The translations under genes were made by a program, and so were the position numbers. 64,000 bases of DNA, from assembly GCF_900110655.1 (NCBI RefSeq), contig NZ_FOEQ01000004.1:62001-126000 (forward strand), read 5' to 3'. This DNA is from Pseudomonas soli. Its GTDB lineage: Bacteria; Pseudomonadota; Gammaproteobacteria; Pseudomonadales; Pseudomonadaceae. The notes under the pieces were generated by a model. That model was not told the DNA's origin and searched no databases. It saw only the letters and a program-made list of their open reading frames with translations. Shown here in pieces: positions 1 through 10,801 of this stretch; the first letter of the stretch is position 1, and every line of letters starts with the position of its first letter.

Positions 1-844
1 TGGGGGCCATCTTGGCGTTGAGGCGGTAGATCAGCAGGTCGAGCAAGTGCGCTTCGATCGAGCTGTCGACCACGGCCAGGTGCTTGCCGTTGTACAGGGT
101 GTCGAGCACGGTCACTTCCAGCGAGGCGCTGTTGGTGATGGCCGCTTCGCCCGGCTCCAGGTAGACCTGCACACCGTAGGTTTCGGCGAACTGCTTCAGG
201 CGCGCGCAGAAGGCGTCCACCGCGTAGTCCTCGCCAGTGAAGTGGATGCCGCCGCCGAGGCTGACCCACTCGACCTTGTGCAGCAGGTGGCCGAAACGTT
301 CCTCGATGTGCGTGAGCATCTTGTCGAACAGGCCGAAGTCGCCGTTCTCGCAGTTGTTGTGGAACATGAAACCGGAGATCTTCTCGATCACCTTCTCGAT
401 CTTTTCTGGATCCCACTCGCCGAGGCGGCTGAACGGGCGCGCCGGGTCGGCCAGCAGGTAGTCGGAGCTACTCACCTGCGGGTTGACGCGCAGGCCGCGC
501 ACCTTGCCTTCGGACTGCTCGGCGAAGCGCTCGAGCTGGCCGATGGAGTTGAAGATGATCTTGTCGCAGTTTTCGAGCATCTCTTCGACTTCGTCGTCGG
601 CCCAGGCCACGCTGTAGGCATGGGTTTCGCCGGCGAACTTCTGGCGGCCGAGCTTGAGCTCGAACAGCGAAGACGAGGTGGTGCCGTCCATGTACTGCTG
701 CATCAGGTCGAATACCGACCAGGTAGCGAAGCACTTGAGGGCAAGCAGTGCCTTGGCACCGGAGTGTTCGCGCACGTAGGCGATCTTCTCCATGTTGCTC
801 AGCAGCTTGGTTTTGTCGATGAGGTAGTACGGCGTCTTGATCAT
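1..844 (-). CDS. nspC: Carboxynorspermidine decarboxylase, 3' end cut by window edge
   Basis: PLP-dependent decarboxylase that turns carboxy(nor)spermidine into (nor)spermidine, the last step of the aspartate-semialdehyde polyamine route in the cytosol. The visible 281 residues start MIKTPYYLID and match the fold-III (alanine racemase-like) decarboxylase family: the putative PLP lysine is K37 in ALLALKCFA, and the glycine-rich SLGGG phosphate loop lies at about 195-199. The start ATG is at 842-844. The family is about 365 residues long, so roughly 85 C-terminal codons lie left of the window. The partner carboxynorspermidine dehydrogenase, often adjacent in other bacteria, is not seen upstream; the next gene upstream is an unrelated hypothetical. 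Family identity is confident; the exact preferred substrate is inferred. Confidence 0.9.
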   Translation of the reverse strand, partial: MIKTPYYLIDKTKLLSNMEKIAYVREHSGAKALLALKCFATWSVFDLMQQYMDGTTSSSLFELKLGRQKFAGETHAYSVAWADDEVEEMLENCDKIIFNSIGQLERFAEQSEGKVRGLRVNPQVSSSDYLLADPARPFSRLGEWDPEKIEKVIEKISGFMFHNNCENGDFGLFDKMLTHIEERFGHLLHKVEWVSLGGGIHFTGEDYAVDAFCARLKQFAETYGVQVYLEPGEAAITNSASLEVTVLDTLYNGKHLAVVDSSIEAHLLDLLIYRLNAKMAP

Positions 845-1148
845 TTAAAGGCCCCCGGCCAGGCCGGCCAAAAAAAGGACACGCATTGTGCCTTCACTTG
901 CCGCGGTACGAAAGGGCGCGAGGCGCATTTCGTCAGAGTCGTGCCGCGTTTTGCAAGGGAAACCCCACCGGTTCCATGGTCCGGTCCTCGGTGCGAGCTG
1001 TACTTGCCGCGGGTCGTGACCAAGTTGACCAGATCAAGATGACCATGCTGGTTGGCGACGAGGCATACCAGGAAGAATCCGATGGACGCGACATGTTGTG
1101 CAAACGGTCTACCGACGTCGGTTCAGGGGCTGGCTCGCACACGCCGGT
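845..1148. other. Non-coding gap upstream of nspC
   Basis: About 300 bases between the nspC start and the stop of the next minus-strand gene. I see no convincing reading frame; the open frames here lack family resemblance and overlap one another. GC-rich short inverted repeats lie directly before nspC (around 847-880). It presumably carries the nspC promoter on the minus strand, but no clear -35/-10 pair stands out. Confidence 0.5.
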
Positions 1149-2126
1149 TCAGGGCTGACTGGCGGGCAGCAGGGGCGCTGGTGGAGTAGCTTGCTGATCA
1201 GGACGACCCATCATGGTGGAAAAGGTGGGCATGTTGTTATCGTCCAGAAACTTCTGCGCCTCAGCCAGCGTTACCGGTGTTTCATCTACCCATGGCTGTT
1301 CCCAGAGGCTGGAAATGTAGAGTTGTGGGGCCCCTGAAGGCTGAAGGCGGCCATCGCTGAAGACGAATGACTGCGTGACATGCAGGTGTTCGCTGACAAA
1401 GCTCGCGCTGTCCACGACCCAGGAAAATCGCAGTAACTTGCGCTTGCCTTCGATCTGTACGGCAAAGCCGTTGGCGAACGTGACGGGCGTGGTGTCTCCG
1501 CTGATCAGGTCTTTCATGACACCGGTGCTGCGGTAGGCACTGTAGGGTGACAGCGCGCCCGTGCGCAGCCCCTCAACCTCAGGGGGAACGGGCGTGCCAC
1601 TGAGCAGCCGGCCCCGCGGGTCGACGATCAGGACATTGATCAGCCGGTCATCGTGAAGGGAGTAAAGCTGATTGGTGAGTGTCAGTACCACCTCGGGGAT
1701 GTCATCGTCATCCAAGTCCAGGACTTGGTATCGGACGTTGGTGGGGATCTGGTGGTAGGTCAATGGGGCGGTGGGTGGATAGTCCCGGAAACGCTGATCC
1801 TTTGCGGTATGTGCAACCTCCAGGGTTTTCACCGGCACGCGGTTCAACAGGAGCGTGACCAGGTCAGGTTCCCCCACGAACATCTTGTCCTGCGCTTCCC
1901 ATTGAGCGCCTGTTGTGCGGCCTGTCTTGATCTCCACTGCAAGGGGTTGCCTGAGTTCGGCGACCTGTTGCCAGTGTTCCATCATGGGTTTGAACAGGTC
2001 CTGGAAAAGGCCGGCCCATAAGCTCAGTGCAGAGACGCTCAAGACGATTCCGCCAACGGCGGCGGCGCGATGCCGACTGCACCACGCAATCAAGGCCCTA
2101 AGCAGATTCGCGCACATCCGTCTCAT
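1149..2126 (-). CDS. Hypothetical protein with N-terminal membrane anchor
   Basis: Protein of 325 residues of unknown function. Residues about 20-42 form one hydrophobic segment (AAAVGGIVLSVSALSLWAGL) preceded by arginines, so a cytoplasmic N-terminus and periplasmic body are likely. The body contains an acidic stretch LDLDDDDIPEVVLTL at about 130-145 that resembles an FG-GAP/VCBS calcium-type loop, and a proline/alanine-rich C-terminal tail. I recognise no family. The chosen ATG at 2124-2126 has only a weak Shine-Dalgarno; a second ATG at 2117 is an alternative. It stands alone, divergent from katG. Confidence 0.6.
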   Translation of the reverse strand: MRRMCANLLRALIAWCSRHRAAAVGGIVLSVSALSLWAGLFQDLFKPMMEHWQQVAELRQPLAVEIKTGRTTGAQWEAQDKMFVGEPDLVTLLLNRVPVKTLEVAHTAKDQRFRDYPPTAPLTYHQIPTNVRYQVLDLDDDDIPEVVLTLTNQLYSLHDDRLINVLIVDPRGRLLSGTPVPPEVEGLRTGALSPYSAYRSTGVMKDLISGDTTPVTFANGFAVQIEGKRKLLRFSWVVDSASFVSEHLHVTQSFVFSDGRLQPSGAPQLYISSLWEQPWVDETPVTLAEAQKFLDDNNMPTFSTMMGRPDQQATPPAPLLPASQP

Positions 2127-2386
2127 TGTTTTCTGTTCCCTTGATCCTGGCCGGTTCTGCTGCTGGTGCTTGAAAGGCGCAGACTATCACAGGGCAACAT
2201 CGGCTCTATTAGACCTCTGCCCAGGCTCGGCTAGTCTTTCTGCTGGTTCCGTGAAAAGCCGGCGCACAGGCGTGCCCGGCCATAACCGACGAGGGGCAGG
2301 CGCGTTTGGCGAACGCCTGATTCAACACCTGGCAGCGCAATGACAACAACGCCCGGAAATCTGAATTGAACCGACCCAAAAGGTAG

Positions 2387-4639
<2,253 letters not shown>

Positions 4640-4644
4640 CGCCG

Positions 4645-4692
4645 ATCGCGGGGCATGTCGCATCGGCGCTTCGATGCGGCATGCCCCGCGAT
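4645..4692. terminator. Long hairpin between convergent katG and MFS genes
   Basis: A 13-bp perfect outer stem (4645-4657 with 4680-4692, starting ATCGCGGGGCATG) encloses an inner CGCATCG/CGATGCG stem. There is no T-tract, so it may be a REP-type element acting as a bidirectional terminator or mRNA 3' end. The left half resembles the hairpin at 20203 (both contain ATCGCGGGGCA followed by GTCGCATCGG). Confidence 0.65.
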
Positions 4693-4708
4693 GTTTGCTA
4701 ACCCAGGC

Positions 4709-6043
4709 TTAAAGCCCCTGGGATCCCTGCAACGGGTCGGTGCCAGGGTTTTCCTCATGCAACGAAACCTGCGCGGTCTCCGGCAACGCCAGCCCGCCGA
4801 TCAATGCCAGCAAGGCAATCACCACCAGGTAGAACGCCGGGGCCAGGCGGCTGCCACTTTGTTCGATCAACCAGGTCGCCACCAGCGGCGCGGTGCCGCC
4901 GAACAGGGTATAGGCGACGTTGTAGGTGATCGCCGAGGCGGTGTAGCGGCTGCGGGTGGGGAAGCATTCCGACAGCAGCGCGGCGGTGACCACGCCACTC
5001 ATCAGCGCGCCGATGGCCAGCAGGATCACTCCCAGCAATGCCCCCGCCAGCGACCCCGAGCTGGCCAGCCAGTAGGCCGGGAACACCGCGACCATTACCC
5101 AGAGGCAAGTGAAGCCGATGGTCCGGCGCCGTCCGACACGATCTGAAAAGGCGCCCGCCAGCGGGCAGCCGGCCGCGGCGAACAGCAGCGCCACGGTCGA
5201 GACCAGTAGCGCCTGGGCGCGGCTCAGGTGGCCGACCGTCTGCAGGTAGGTGGCGAAGTAGGTGGTGAACATGTAGAACGACAGCGCCGTCAGCGAGATG
5301 AACGCGCCAAGGTTGCCGATGGTGCGGCCATGGTGGCGCAGAGTGTCGCCGAGCGGCGAATGGCTGTGCGCCTTGCCTTCGGCGATTGCCTGGCGAAACG
5401 CCGGGGTTTCCTCCATGCGCCAGCGCAGGTAAAGGCCGACCAGGCCCAGGGGCGCGGCGACCAGGAACGGAATACGCCAACCCCAGGCGTTCATCGCCTC
5501 GGGTGTGAGGCTTGCCTCCAGGCCATAGGCGATGACCGCCGCGCAGGCGAAGGCAGAGAAGGTCGAGACCGGCACGAAGCTGCCGTAGAACGCGCGCCTG
5601 CCCCGTGGCGCGTGCTCCATCAGGTAGGCGCAAGCGCCGGCATATTCACCCCCTGCGGAAAACCCCTGCAGGCAGCGGGCGAGGGTGAGCAGCGCCGGGG
5701 CCAGCACGCCGATGCTGGCATAGGTCGGCAGCAGGCCGATCAGCGTGGTGGAGCCGGCCATCAGCAGGATGGTCAGCGACAGGATGCGCTTGCGCCCGAG
5801 ACGGTCGCCCAGCGCACCAAACACGATGCCGCCCAAAGGGCGCAGGGCGAAGGCCACGGCAAATACGGCGAAGGTCTTGAGCAGGGCGACGCTGGCGTCC
5901 TCACTGGCGAAGAACTGGCTGGCGATCAGGGTGGCGAGGAAACCGTAGACGGCGAAGTCGAACCATTCGACGAAGTTGCCGATGGCCGAGGCGGCAATCA
6001 CCCGCCGCAAGGTGGCGGGTGGGACCTCGTGGGCGATGGACAT
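4709..6043 (-). CDS. MFS carrier, metabolite:H+ symporter (MHS) type
   Basis: Inner-membrane proton symporter of 444 residues with about 12 membrane segments. The start is typical of the ProP/KgtP/ShiA group: ASAIGNFVEWFDFAVYGFLA near the N-terminus, then the MFS loop 2-3 signature GDRLGRKR and, in the second half, FSDRVGRRRT. The substrate cannot be read from sequence; this group carries organic acids, betaines, proline or shikimate. The open frame extends further upstream, but the ATG at 6041-6043 is preceded by GGAGAGCACCCT at good spacing and starts exactly where family homology begins. It is a single-gene unit, convergent with katG. Confidence 0.85.
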   Translation of the reverse strand: MSIAHEVPPATLRRVIAASAIGNFVEWFDFAVYGFLATLIASQFFASEDASVALLKTFAVFAVAFALRPLGGIVFGALGDRLGRKRILSLTILLMAGSTTLIGLLPTYASIGVLAPALLTLARCLQGFSAGGEYAGACAYLMEHAPRGRRAFYGSFVPVSTFSAFACAAVIAYGLEASLTPEAMNAWGWRIPFLVAAPLGLVGLYLRWRMEETPAFRQAIAEGKAHSHSPLGDTLRHHGRTIGNLGAFISLTALSFYMFTTYFATYLQTVGHLSRAQALLVSTVALLFAAAGCPLAGAFSDRVGRRRTIGFTCLWVMVAVFPAYWLASSGSLAGALLGVILLAIGALMSGVVTAALLSECFPTRSRYTASAITYNVAYTLFGGTAPLVATWLIEQSGSRLAPAFYLVVIALLALIGGLALPETAQVSLHEENPGTDPLQGSQGL

Positions 6044-6192
6044 AGGGTGCTCTCCGGGGGTCTTGGCAGCCTGGACGGATGCGCCGCGCTCGGGGCGCGG
6101 CGTCGTTGTTCTCGGGCCAGTAGACAAGCGGCAAGGCGAGGGTGCTTTGTCGGGGGCGACATCAGGATGCCTGTTAGCACCGGAAAGCAGGT

Positions 6193-6645
6193 TCAGTGCA
6201 GTGGCATGGGGGTTGGCAGACGAGGCATGAGTACCAGGGGCGCGATCACATCGACATGACCGTCTTCGAACAGGCTGCCGGGAACGGGTGGGTAAGTGGT
6301 TCTCCAGCATTCGTGCTCGACCAGTTGCTTCAATTGGCTCAAGGGTGAGGCATTGACCCAGACGGGCAGCAGGCGTTCATGGGCGGGCGAGCTGCGTACG
6401 GCCTTGCAGGCGACGGGGCGGTTGCTGCGGTCCAGAGTGAGCTTGAGCGTGACCACGCCGACTAGGGTGCCCTGGTTGGCGGCATTGATTCGGTTGACGA
6501 GGGCACTCTGCATGGCCGCCGTGAAACCGGCCAGGGCGGCGGCGTCGACTTTCGCGTTGGCTTCGGGGTTGGCGCTGCAGGCCAAGAGCGTGAGCAGGCC
6601 AAGCGCTGCCAGCGGGAGGAGAGTGAACAGCGGGATCTTCGACAC
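6193..6645 (-). CDS. Small lipoprotein with TonB C-terminal-like domain
   Basis: Predicted lipoprotein of about 150 residues. The signal segment SKIPLFTLLPLAALGLLTLLAC ends in a lipobox (LLAC), so the mature protein starts with a lipidated cysteine. The rest (GVVTLKLTLDRSNRPVACKAVRSS...) has the strand pattern of the TonB/TolA C-terminal fold found in small energy-transducer-like proteins. No transmembrane TonB anchor or proline-rich spacer is present, so it is not a complete TonB. I chose the GTG at 6643-6645 because AAGGA lies 7 bases before it; an upstream GTG at 6669 has no such site. Function unknown. Confidence 0.65.
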   Translation of the reverse strand: MSKIPLFTLLPLAALGLLTLLACSANPEANAKVDAAALAGFTAAMQSALVNRINAANQGTLVGVVTLKLTLDRSNRPVACKAVRSSPAHERLLPVWVNASPLSQLKQLVEHECWRTTYPPVPGSLFEDGHVDVIAPLVLMPRLPTPMPLH

Positions 6646-6749
6646 GGGAACGTCCTTGGAGGCAAACACCGGTACCTGCGTATACCGGTTTGAAAAGGGG
6701 CCGTAGATTAACGTGGCTGCGCCTTATACTTCAGGGGGAAAGCTTTCTC

Positions 6750-7529
6750 TCACTCACGGTCGCAACGCGCAGGCAGCGGCCAGGTGTGGGGTGGGCGCCG
6801 ATCTTTGAGGTGCTCAGGCACCTCGATCGGCGGCTCGTCCGGGCCAAGCGCAGTCTCGATCTGGCGGACACTGCGCAAGTACGGGTCGAGGTCTGTGCCC
6901 AGATCCACCTGGTGCGGGATCCACCAGGCGATGACCTGGGGCTGTCCGTGTTCATCCTCGGTCAGCAGCACTTTCCAGAACGCCTCGGGCGTGGCGATGC
7001 CGTGGGACTGGATGAAGGCATCGTTGTCCAGGGCCGCGCCGGCATGGCCGAACATCACGCCACCGATTACCGTCACCGGGCGCAGGTCGCGATAGCACTC
7101 GGTCAGCAGTTCGGTCTGGTACCAGGTGCGGCTATTGTGCGAGGCCAACTGCGGGACGATATTGCTCATCAGGTTGGAGGCGTCCATCGCCGTCCGATCG
7201 TCGTCGAAATGATTGTTGGCCGCCAGATGGCCGCGATGGTAGCCCTTGGGTGTCGAGTAAGCCTTGGCCGAGAACTGGCCTTTACAGCCCTCGGGCAGGC
7301 TACGGTCGATACGGAAGTTATCGACCCGAGGCAGATGCCCCTGGTCCTTGTCGAGGGTGAAGCTGAAGCGGTGCGGCTCGCCGCGCAGGCAGTCGTACCA
7401 AAGCTGGAAGCGCCCGTGGTCGAGCAGGGTCAGTGGCGTGGCGGCAGGCTCGGCAGGTATTGGGGAGGGCAGGCGGGGGGCGCACGAGGTCAGGCTCAGC
7501 ACCAGCAAGAGGAACAGCAAACGGCGCAT
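6750..7529 (-). CDS. DNA/RNA non-specific endonuclease, lipoprotein
   Basis: Endonuclease_NS (NUC1/NucA) family protein of 259 residues. MRRLLFLLLVLSLTSC ends in a lipobox, so it is probably anchored to the outer or inner membrane facing the periplasm, where it would degrade incoming or released nucleic acid. The catalytic region reads YHRGHLAANNHF with a downstream LMSNIVPQL and the metal-binding N of the family, then a conserved WYQTE. The family consensus is DRGH; here the first residue is H (HRGH), but the general-base histidine is kept. The ATG at 7527-7529 has AAGGAAGA upstream and puts the signal peptide first; a longer frame upstream is not supported. Single gene. Confidence 0.88.
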   Translation of the reverse strand: MRRLLFLLLVLSLTSCAPRLPSPIPAEPAATPLTLLDHGRFQLWYDCLRGEPHRFSFTLDKDQGHLPRVDNFRIDRSLPEGCKGQFSAKAYSTPKGYHRGHLAANNHFDDDRTAMDASNLMSNIVPQLASHNSRTWYQTELLTECYRDLRPVTVIGGVMFGHAGAALDNDAFIQSHGIATPEAFWKVLLTEDEHGQPQVIAWWIPHQVDLGTDLDPYLRSVRQIETALGPDEPPIEVPEHLKDRRPPHTWPLPARCDRE

Positions 7530-7626
7530 GTCGCGTCTTCCTTGAACAGAAGCCCGGGATGTTACAGCAGTCTGCCGGTGCATGGCTTTTTCCACGGCAT
7601 GGCGGATACACGACAGTAGTGGCGGC

Positions 7627-7663
7627 GCGAGTTAGGGTCGTTATTTGTGAAATATCCCACTAG
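7627..7663 (+). repeat. Solo arm of the 36.1-kb inverted-repeat element
   Basis: This 37-base stretch (GCGAGTTAGGGTCGTTATTT... ending CACTAG) matches the reverse complement of the left arm of the element at 36126-36290 with about four mismatches, including the terminal CTAG. Only one arm is present here; the hairpin centre and the opposite arm are missing. It lies just upstream of the VOC gene at 7704. Confidence 0.6.
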
Positions 7664-7703
7664 GATCGGGTTCATCACTCACCCACCCGCAAGGAAGCTG
7701 TAC

Positions 7704-8063
7704 ATGGCAGAACGAAGCAACGATCGGCAAATCGACAACATCGAGTTCAATGTGGCCGATATCGCCCGCAGCAAGGCGTTTTATGGCCAATTGTTCGGCT
7801 GGACCTTCACTGACTATGGGCCTACCTACACCGAATTCAGGGACGGACGTATCACCGGGGGATTCACCACGGGCGAGCCGGTCTGCCCTGGCGGGCCGCT
7901 GGTCATCCTGTATGCCGATGATCTCGAACAGACCCAGCAGCGTATCGAGGCACTTGGCGCTCGCATCAGCCGTGCAGTGTTCGCGTTTCCCGGCGGGCGC
8001 CGTTTCCACTTCATCGACCCGGATGGCTATGAGCTGGCGGTGTGGACGGCCAGCGCTGTCTAG
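7704..8063 (+). CDS. VOC-family (glyoxalase/bleomycin-type) protein
   Basis: Small metal-dependent-fold protein of 119 residues. The start MAERSNDRQIDNIEFNVADI leads into the beta-alpha-beta-beta-beta pattern of a vicinal-oxygen-chelate domain (SKAFYGQLFGWTFTDYGP, then GGFTTGEP, VILYADDLEQTQQRIEALGA, FIDPDGYELAVW). This subgroup is close to the predicted 27-kDa antibiotic glyoxalase-like proteins, whose substrates are mostly unknown. The ATG at 7704 has AAGGAAG upstream; an earlier in-frame start at 7647 would add residues unlike the family. It ends 3 bp from the convergent diguanylate cyclase gene. Confidence 0.82.
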   Translation: MAERSNDRQIDNIEFNVADIARSKAFYGQLFGWTFTDYGPTYTEFRDGRITGGFTTGEPVCPGGPLVILYADDLEQTQQRIEALGARISRAVFAFPGGRRFHFIDPDGYELAVWTASAV

Positions 8064-8066
8064 AGG

Positions 8067-9641
8067 TCAGACCGGGTGTTCGATGCACACGCGGTTGCGC
8101 CCCTTCTGCTTGGCCCGGTACAGCGCCTGGTCAGCTTTGCGCAGGGTATCGCCAGGCTCGTCACCCGTCAGGGGCTGCCAGTTGGCCACGCCCAGCGATA
8201 GGGTAATCCCGCCGACAGGTTCGATAGGGGTGTGCTCGACGGTCAGGCGCAGGTGGCCGGCGATGGCGCTCGCCACCTCCAGCCCTGCACCCGGCAGGAG
8301 CATCAGGAACTCTTCGCCGCCAGTGCGGCACAGCAGGTCGCCCTCACGGCAGGTACCACGCATCAGGCCGGCCAGCCGATGCAGGACCAGGTCGCCGATG
8401 TCATGGCCGTGGTTGTCGTTGATCCGTTTGAAATGGTCGATGTCCAGCACTACAACGGCGAAGCCGCGTTTTTCAGCCTGCAGCAAGCGCAGTGCCTGCT
8501 GCAGCCCACGGCGATTTAACAGCCCCGTGAGCGGGTCGGTCTGGACATCGTGGTTGAGTCGGCCAATACGCTCCTGCAGCAGGTTGAGGCCGAACAACAG
8601 GGCGCGCTTGAGCTCCGCGGCCTCGGCATACCAGGCGCGGACCTGGTGGATGCGCTCGGTGGTCTGCTGCTCGCTCGTACCCCGGGCGACCGTGGCCAGT
8701 TGCCTGAGCGGGTGAGCGATGACTTGGGTCAGCCAGCACAGCAGCAGCCAGCCGAGCAGGGCCAGCGGTGCGGAAATGGCGATGACATTGAGGATCAGGT
8801 GGCGCAGCGGTGCCACGGTCGATTGCAGGGGTTGCTGGGAAACGATGGCCCAGCCGGTGCTGGGCACCGTGGCAAAACCGGCAAGCATCTCCACGCCTTG
8901 GCTGTTGATCAGTCGCCGGGTGCCTTGATCCAGGCGAGGCAGTTCGTCGACCAGCGGGTTGTCGCCTACCAGGCTGCCGACCCGCTGGCTGTCGGGGTGG
9001 AAAAGCAGCCGACGGTTACGATCGACTACGTAGAGGTACGCGCCGTTCTGGTAGAAGTGCGTGCCCAGCAGGCTGTTGAGCATGTTGCGTTCGCGCAGGT
9101 ACAGGCTGCCGCCGATATAGCCCTGGTAATGACCGTTGGCGTCGAAGATCGGTTGCGACATGATCACCAGCAGGTTGCCGGCTGCCGACAAGAACGGCGT
9201 GGACACCAGCGTGCGGCGCTCGCGCAAGGCTTGCTGGGCGGCATCCGAGCGGGTCAGGGTGCCGGCCAGGTGTTGCAGCGGCGCAGGCGCAAGCGTACGC
9301 AATACGCCTTGGGCGTTGACCCGCAAGGTCGAGTTGAACAGGTTGCTTTGCGCTTGCAGGCGGTCGATTTCCGCCTGTACCAGGCTGTCGTCATCGGGGT
9401 GCCGGGCACATTGATTGGCACTATAGGCCAGTTGCTGCAGGGCGTTGACGAGGGTGTTCTCGGTCACGGCGGCCACTTTTGCGGCGTACGCCCGGTTGGC
9501 TTCCAGGGCGTTGTCGATCAGCAGTTGGCGTTGCACCCGGTAGCTGGCGAAGTAGCTGGCCAGCAGCATCACCAGCGCGGTGACGGCGCATAGCATGAGT
9601 ATGAGTGAGCGCAGGTCAGGGCGCCGAGCGTAGGGGAACAT
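8067..9641 (-). CDS. Membrane-bound diguanylate cyclase with Cache sensor
   Basis: Makes cyclic di-GMP from two GTP. The 524 residues comprise an N-terminal membrane helix (about 12-32), a large periplasmic dCache-type sensor domain to about residue 280, a second membrane helix (VIAISAPLALLGWLLLCWL), a HAMP-like linker and a C-terminal GGDEF domain. The active-site motif is GGEEF at 441-445, so it should be catalytically competent. RxxD (REGD) sits five residues before it, the usual product-inhibition I-site. The sensor ligand is unknown. The ATG at 9639-9641 was chosen over a TTG three codons upstream because AAGGA lies about 9 bases before it. Confidence 0.93.
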   Translation of the reverse strand: MFPYARRPDLRSLILMLCAVTALVMLLASYFASYRVQRQLLIDNALEANRAYAAKVAAVTENTLVNALQQLAYSANQCARHPDDDSLVQAEIDRLQAQSNLFNSTLRVNAQGVLRTLAPAPLQHLAGTLTRSDAAQQALRERRTLVSTPFLSAAGNLLVIMSQPIFDANGHYQGYIGGSLYLRERNMLNSLLGTHFYQNGAYLYVVDRNRRLLFHPDSQRVGSLVGDNPLVDELPRLDQGTRRLINSQGVEMLAGFATVPSTGWAIVSQQPLQSTVAPLRHLILNVIAISAPLALLGWLLLCWLTQVIAHPLRQLATVARGTSEQQTTERIHQVRAWYAEAAELKRALLFGLNLLQERIGRLNHDVQTDPLTGLLNRRGLQQALRLLQAEKRGFAVVVLDIDHFKRINDNHGHDIGDLVLHRLAGLMRGTCREGDLLCRTGGEEFLMLLPGAGLEVASAIAGHLRLTVEHTPIEPVGGITLSLGVANWQPLTGDEPGDTLRKADQALYRAKQKGRNRVCIEHPV

Positions 9642-9815
9642 GAATCGCAATCCTTGGCCTCATGGGATGCAGCAGATGCCTCACCTTACGCGCTAGGCGC
9701 GCGTTGCACCATGCAGGTGGGAAATTGCAGGATTGGATGATGGAGAGCACTCCGGCTTCTCACAAGAATCACAGCACCCGCCTCAGCCGCAGTTGTTTCC
9801 AGTTCTTTCCTTGTA

Positions 9816-10295
9816 TCAGGGCAGGGCCTGCTCCAGTGCGCTCAGGTCATCCTCGACCTCCTGCATGCGCGCTTGCGCCAGGGCCTGAACCTGAGGGTCG
9901 CTGGCGCTCTCGCGCATCAGCCGGGTGAGCTTTTCGCTCAGGCGCTTGCCCTGGTCACTCTGGCCCAGTTCCTTGGCCTTGGCGGGGTCGCGGGTCGCCT
10001 GGACGATATTGGCGAACTCGGCGTCGTTGAAGTGTTCCTCGCTGTACAGCTTGAACAAGTCCTGGCGCTGATCCTCGACGGTGAGGTGCTTGCGCAGCAC
10101 CTCCTTGATCTGCTCCTGCGGCACCTTGGTGTGAGTCATCGCCAACAGTCCGGCCATGCGCTCGATGTTGTGGTCGTAGGCTTCCTGCAAGGGCAGGTTG
10201 GCGAGGATCTGTTCCTCGCGGCTGGGCTTCTGGTCACAGGCGGCGAGGGCGCCGAGCAGGAGCACGGGCAACAGCAATCGGGTCAGGCGGGACAT
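9816..10295 (-). CDS. Helical lipoprotein of unknown function
   Basis: Protein of 159 residues with a clear lipoprotein signal: MSRLTRLLLPVLLLGALAAC, lipobox LAAC. The mature part is highly charged and almost wholly alpha-helical (LRKHLTVEDQRQDLFKLYSEEHF..., then QALAQARMQEVEDDLSALEQ), and would form a small helical bundle in the periplasm. I do not recognise a named family. The start is the ATG at 10293-10295; an upstream in-frame start has no signal peptide at its front. The next minus-strand gene upstream (10351-10506) is only 55 bp away and may be cotranscribed. Confidence 0.7.
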   Translation of the reverse strand: MSRLTRLLLPVLLLGALAACDQKPSREEQILANLPLQEAYDHNIERMAGLLAMTHTKVPQEQIKEVLRKHLTVEDQRQDLFKLYSEEHFNDAEFANIVQATRDPAKAKELGQSDQGKRLSEKLTRLMRESASDPQVQALAQARMQEVEDDLSALEQALP

Positions 10296-10350
10296 GGGCA
10301 GCCTTGGGCACGGTAAGGCTTGCGAGTTTACTGCAAACCCATGCGCAAGT

Positions 10351-10506
10351 TCAGCGTTGCAACGGATTGCGCAGACGTACCCAGACAATCGCCGGCAGGG
10401 CCATCAGCAGCCATTTCAGGTAGCGGTTCACTTCGTAGTGCTCGCAGGCGATGCCGATGCTGGTACAGACCACCACCACCGCCACGAACTGGATCATTCT
10501 TTCCAT
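10351..10506 (-). CDS. Small membrane protein, 51 residues
   Basis: A short frame that reads MERMIQFVAVVVVCTSIGIA, a charged middle EHYEVNRYLK, then WLLMALPAIVWVRLRNPLQR. It has two hydrophobic segments with a short charged loop between them, as in a helical-hairpin inner-membrane protein. The coding potential is good: GC-rich third positions, and TGA follows the basic tail. The ATG at 10504-10506 has a weak GGAAA upstream. Function unknown. It lies just upstream of, and in the same direction as, the lipoprotein gene at 9816-10295. Confidence 0.55.
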   Translation of the reverse strand: MERMIQFVAVVVVCTSIGIACEHYEVNRYLKWLLMALPAIVWVRLRNPLQR

Positions 10507-10672
10507 CGGCAGGTTTCCATTATTGCTGGGGCCGGGAGGGCCGCGGCGCGCACTTTAGCAGTGGCGCGGGCGCGCAGGCCAGGATGCCATACGGCGTAAC
10601 ACTTTTACGGCGGTTCATGCGCGCGAAGTTGGCTATTGTGCGGCAATCCTGGCCCCCAAGGAAGGCGACCCG

Positions 10673-10801
10673 ATGACTACCTACAAAGGCGGCTGCCTGT
10701 GCGGCCGCATCCGTTTCAGGTATCGCTGCTGGGCTTCGAGATTGCCTATCAACGCCCGGAGCGGCGTTTCGCCTACCTTGACCTGCACTGCGCGCAGTTG
10801 A
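10673..10801 (+). pseudogene. 5' remnant of a GFA-family (CENP-V-like) gene
   Basis: A good Shine-Dalgarno (GGAAGG) and ATG open a frame starting MTTYKGGCLCGRIRF, the hallmark N-terminus of glutathione-dependent formaldehyde-activating-type zinc proteins with their first CxC. After about 16 codons the family match stops abruptly and the frame runs through unrelated sequence to a TGA at 10799-10801. GFA proteins are normally about 120-140 residues with further zinc cysteines, all absent here. The junction at about 10717-10722 runs directly into the VOC fragment, so this is one side of a deletion scar. Confidence 0.7.

Noticed and set aside
47..1042. Long open frame on the plus strand opposite nspC
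   Set aside because: It is a mirror frame of a GC-rich gene; its translation has no family resemblance, and nspC on the minus strand is unmistakable.
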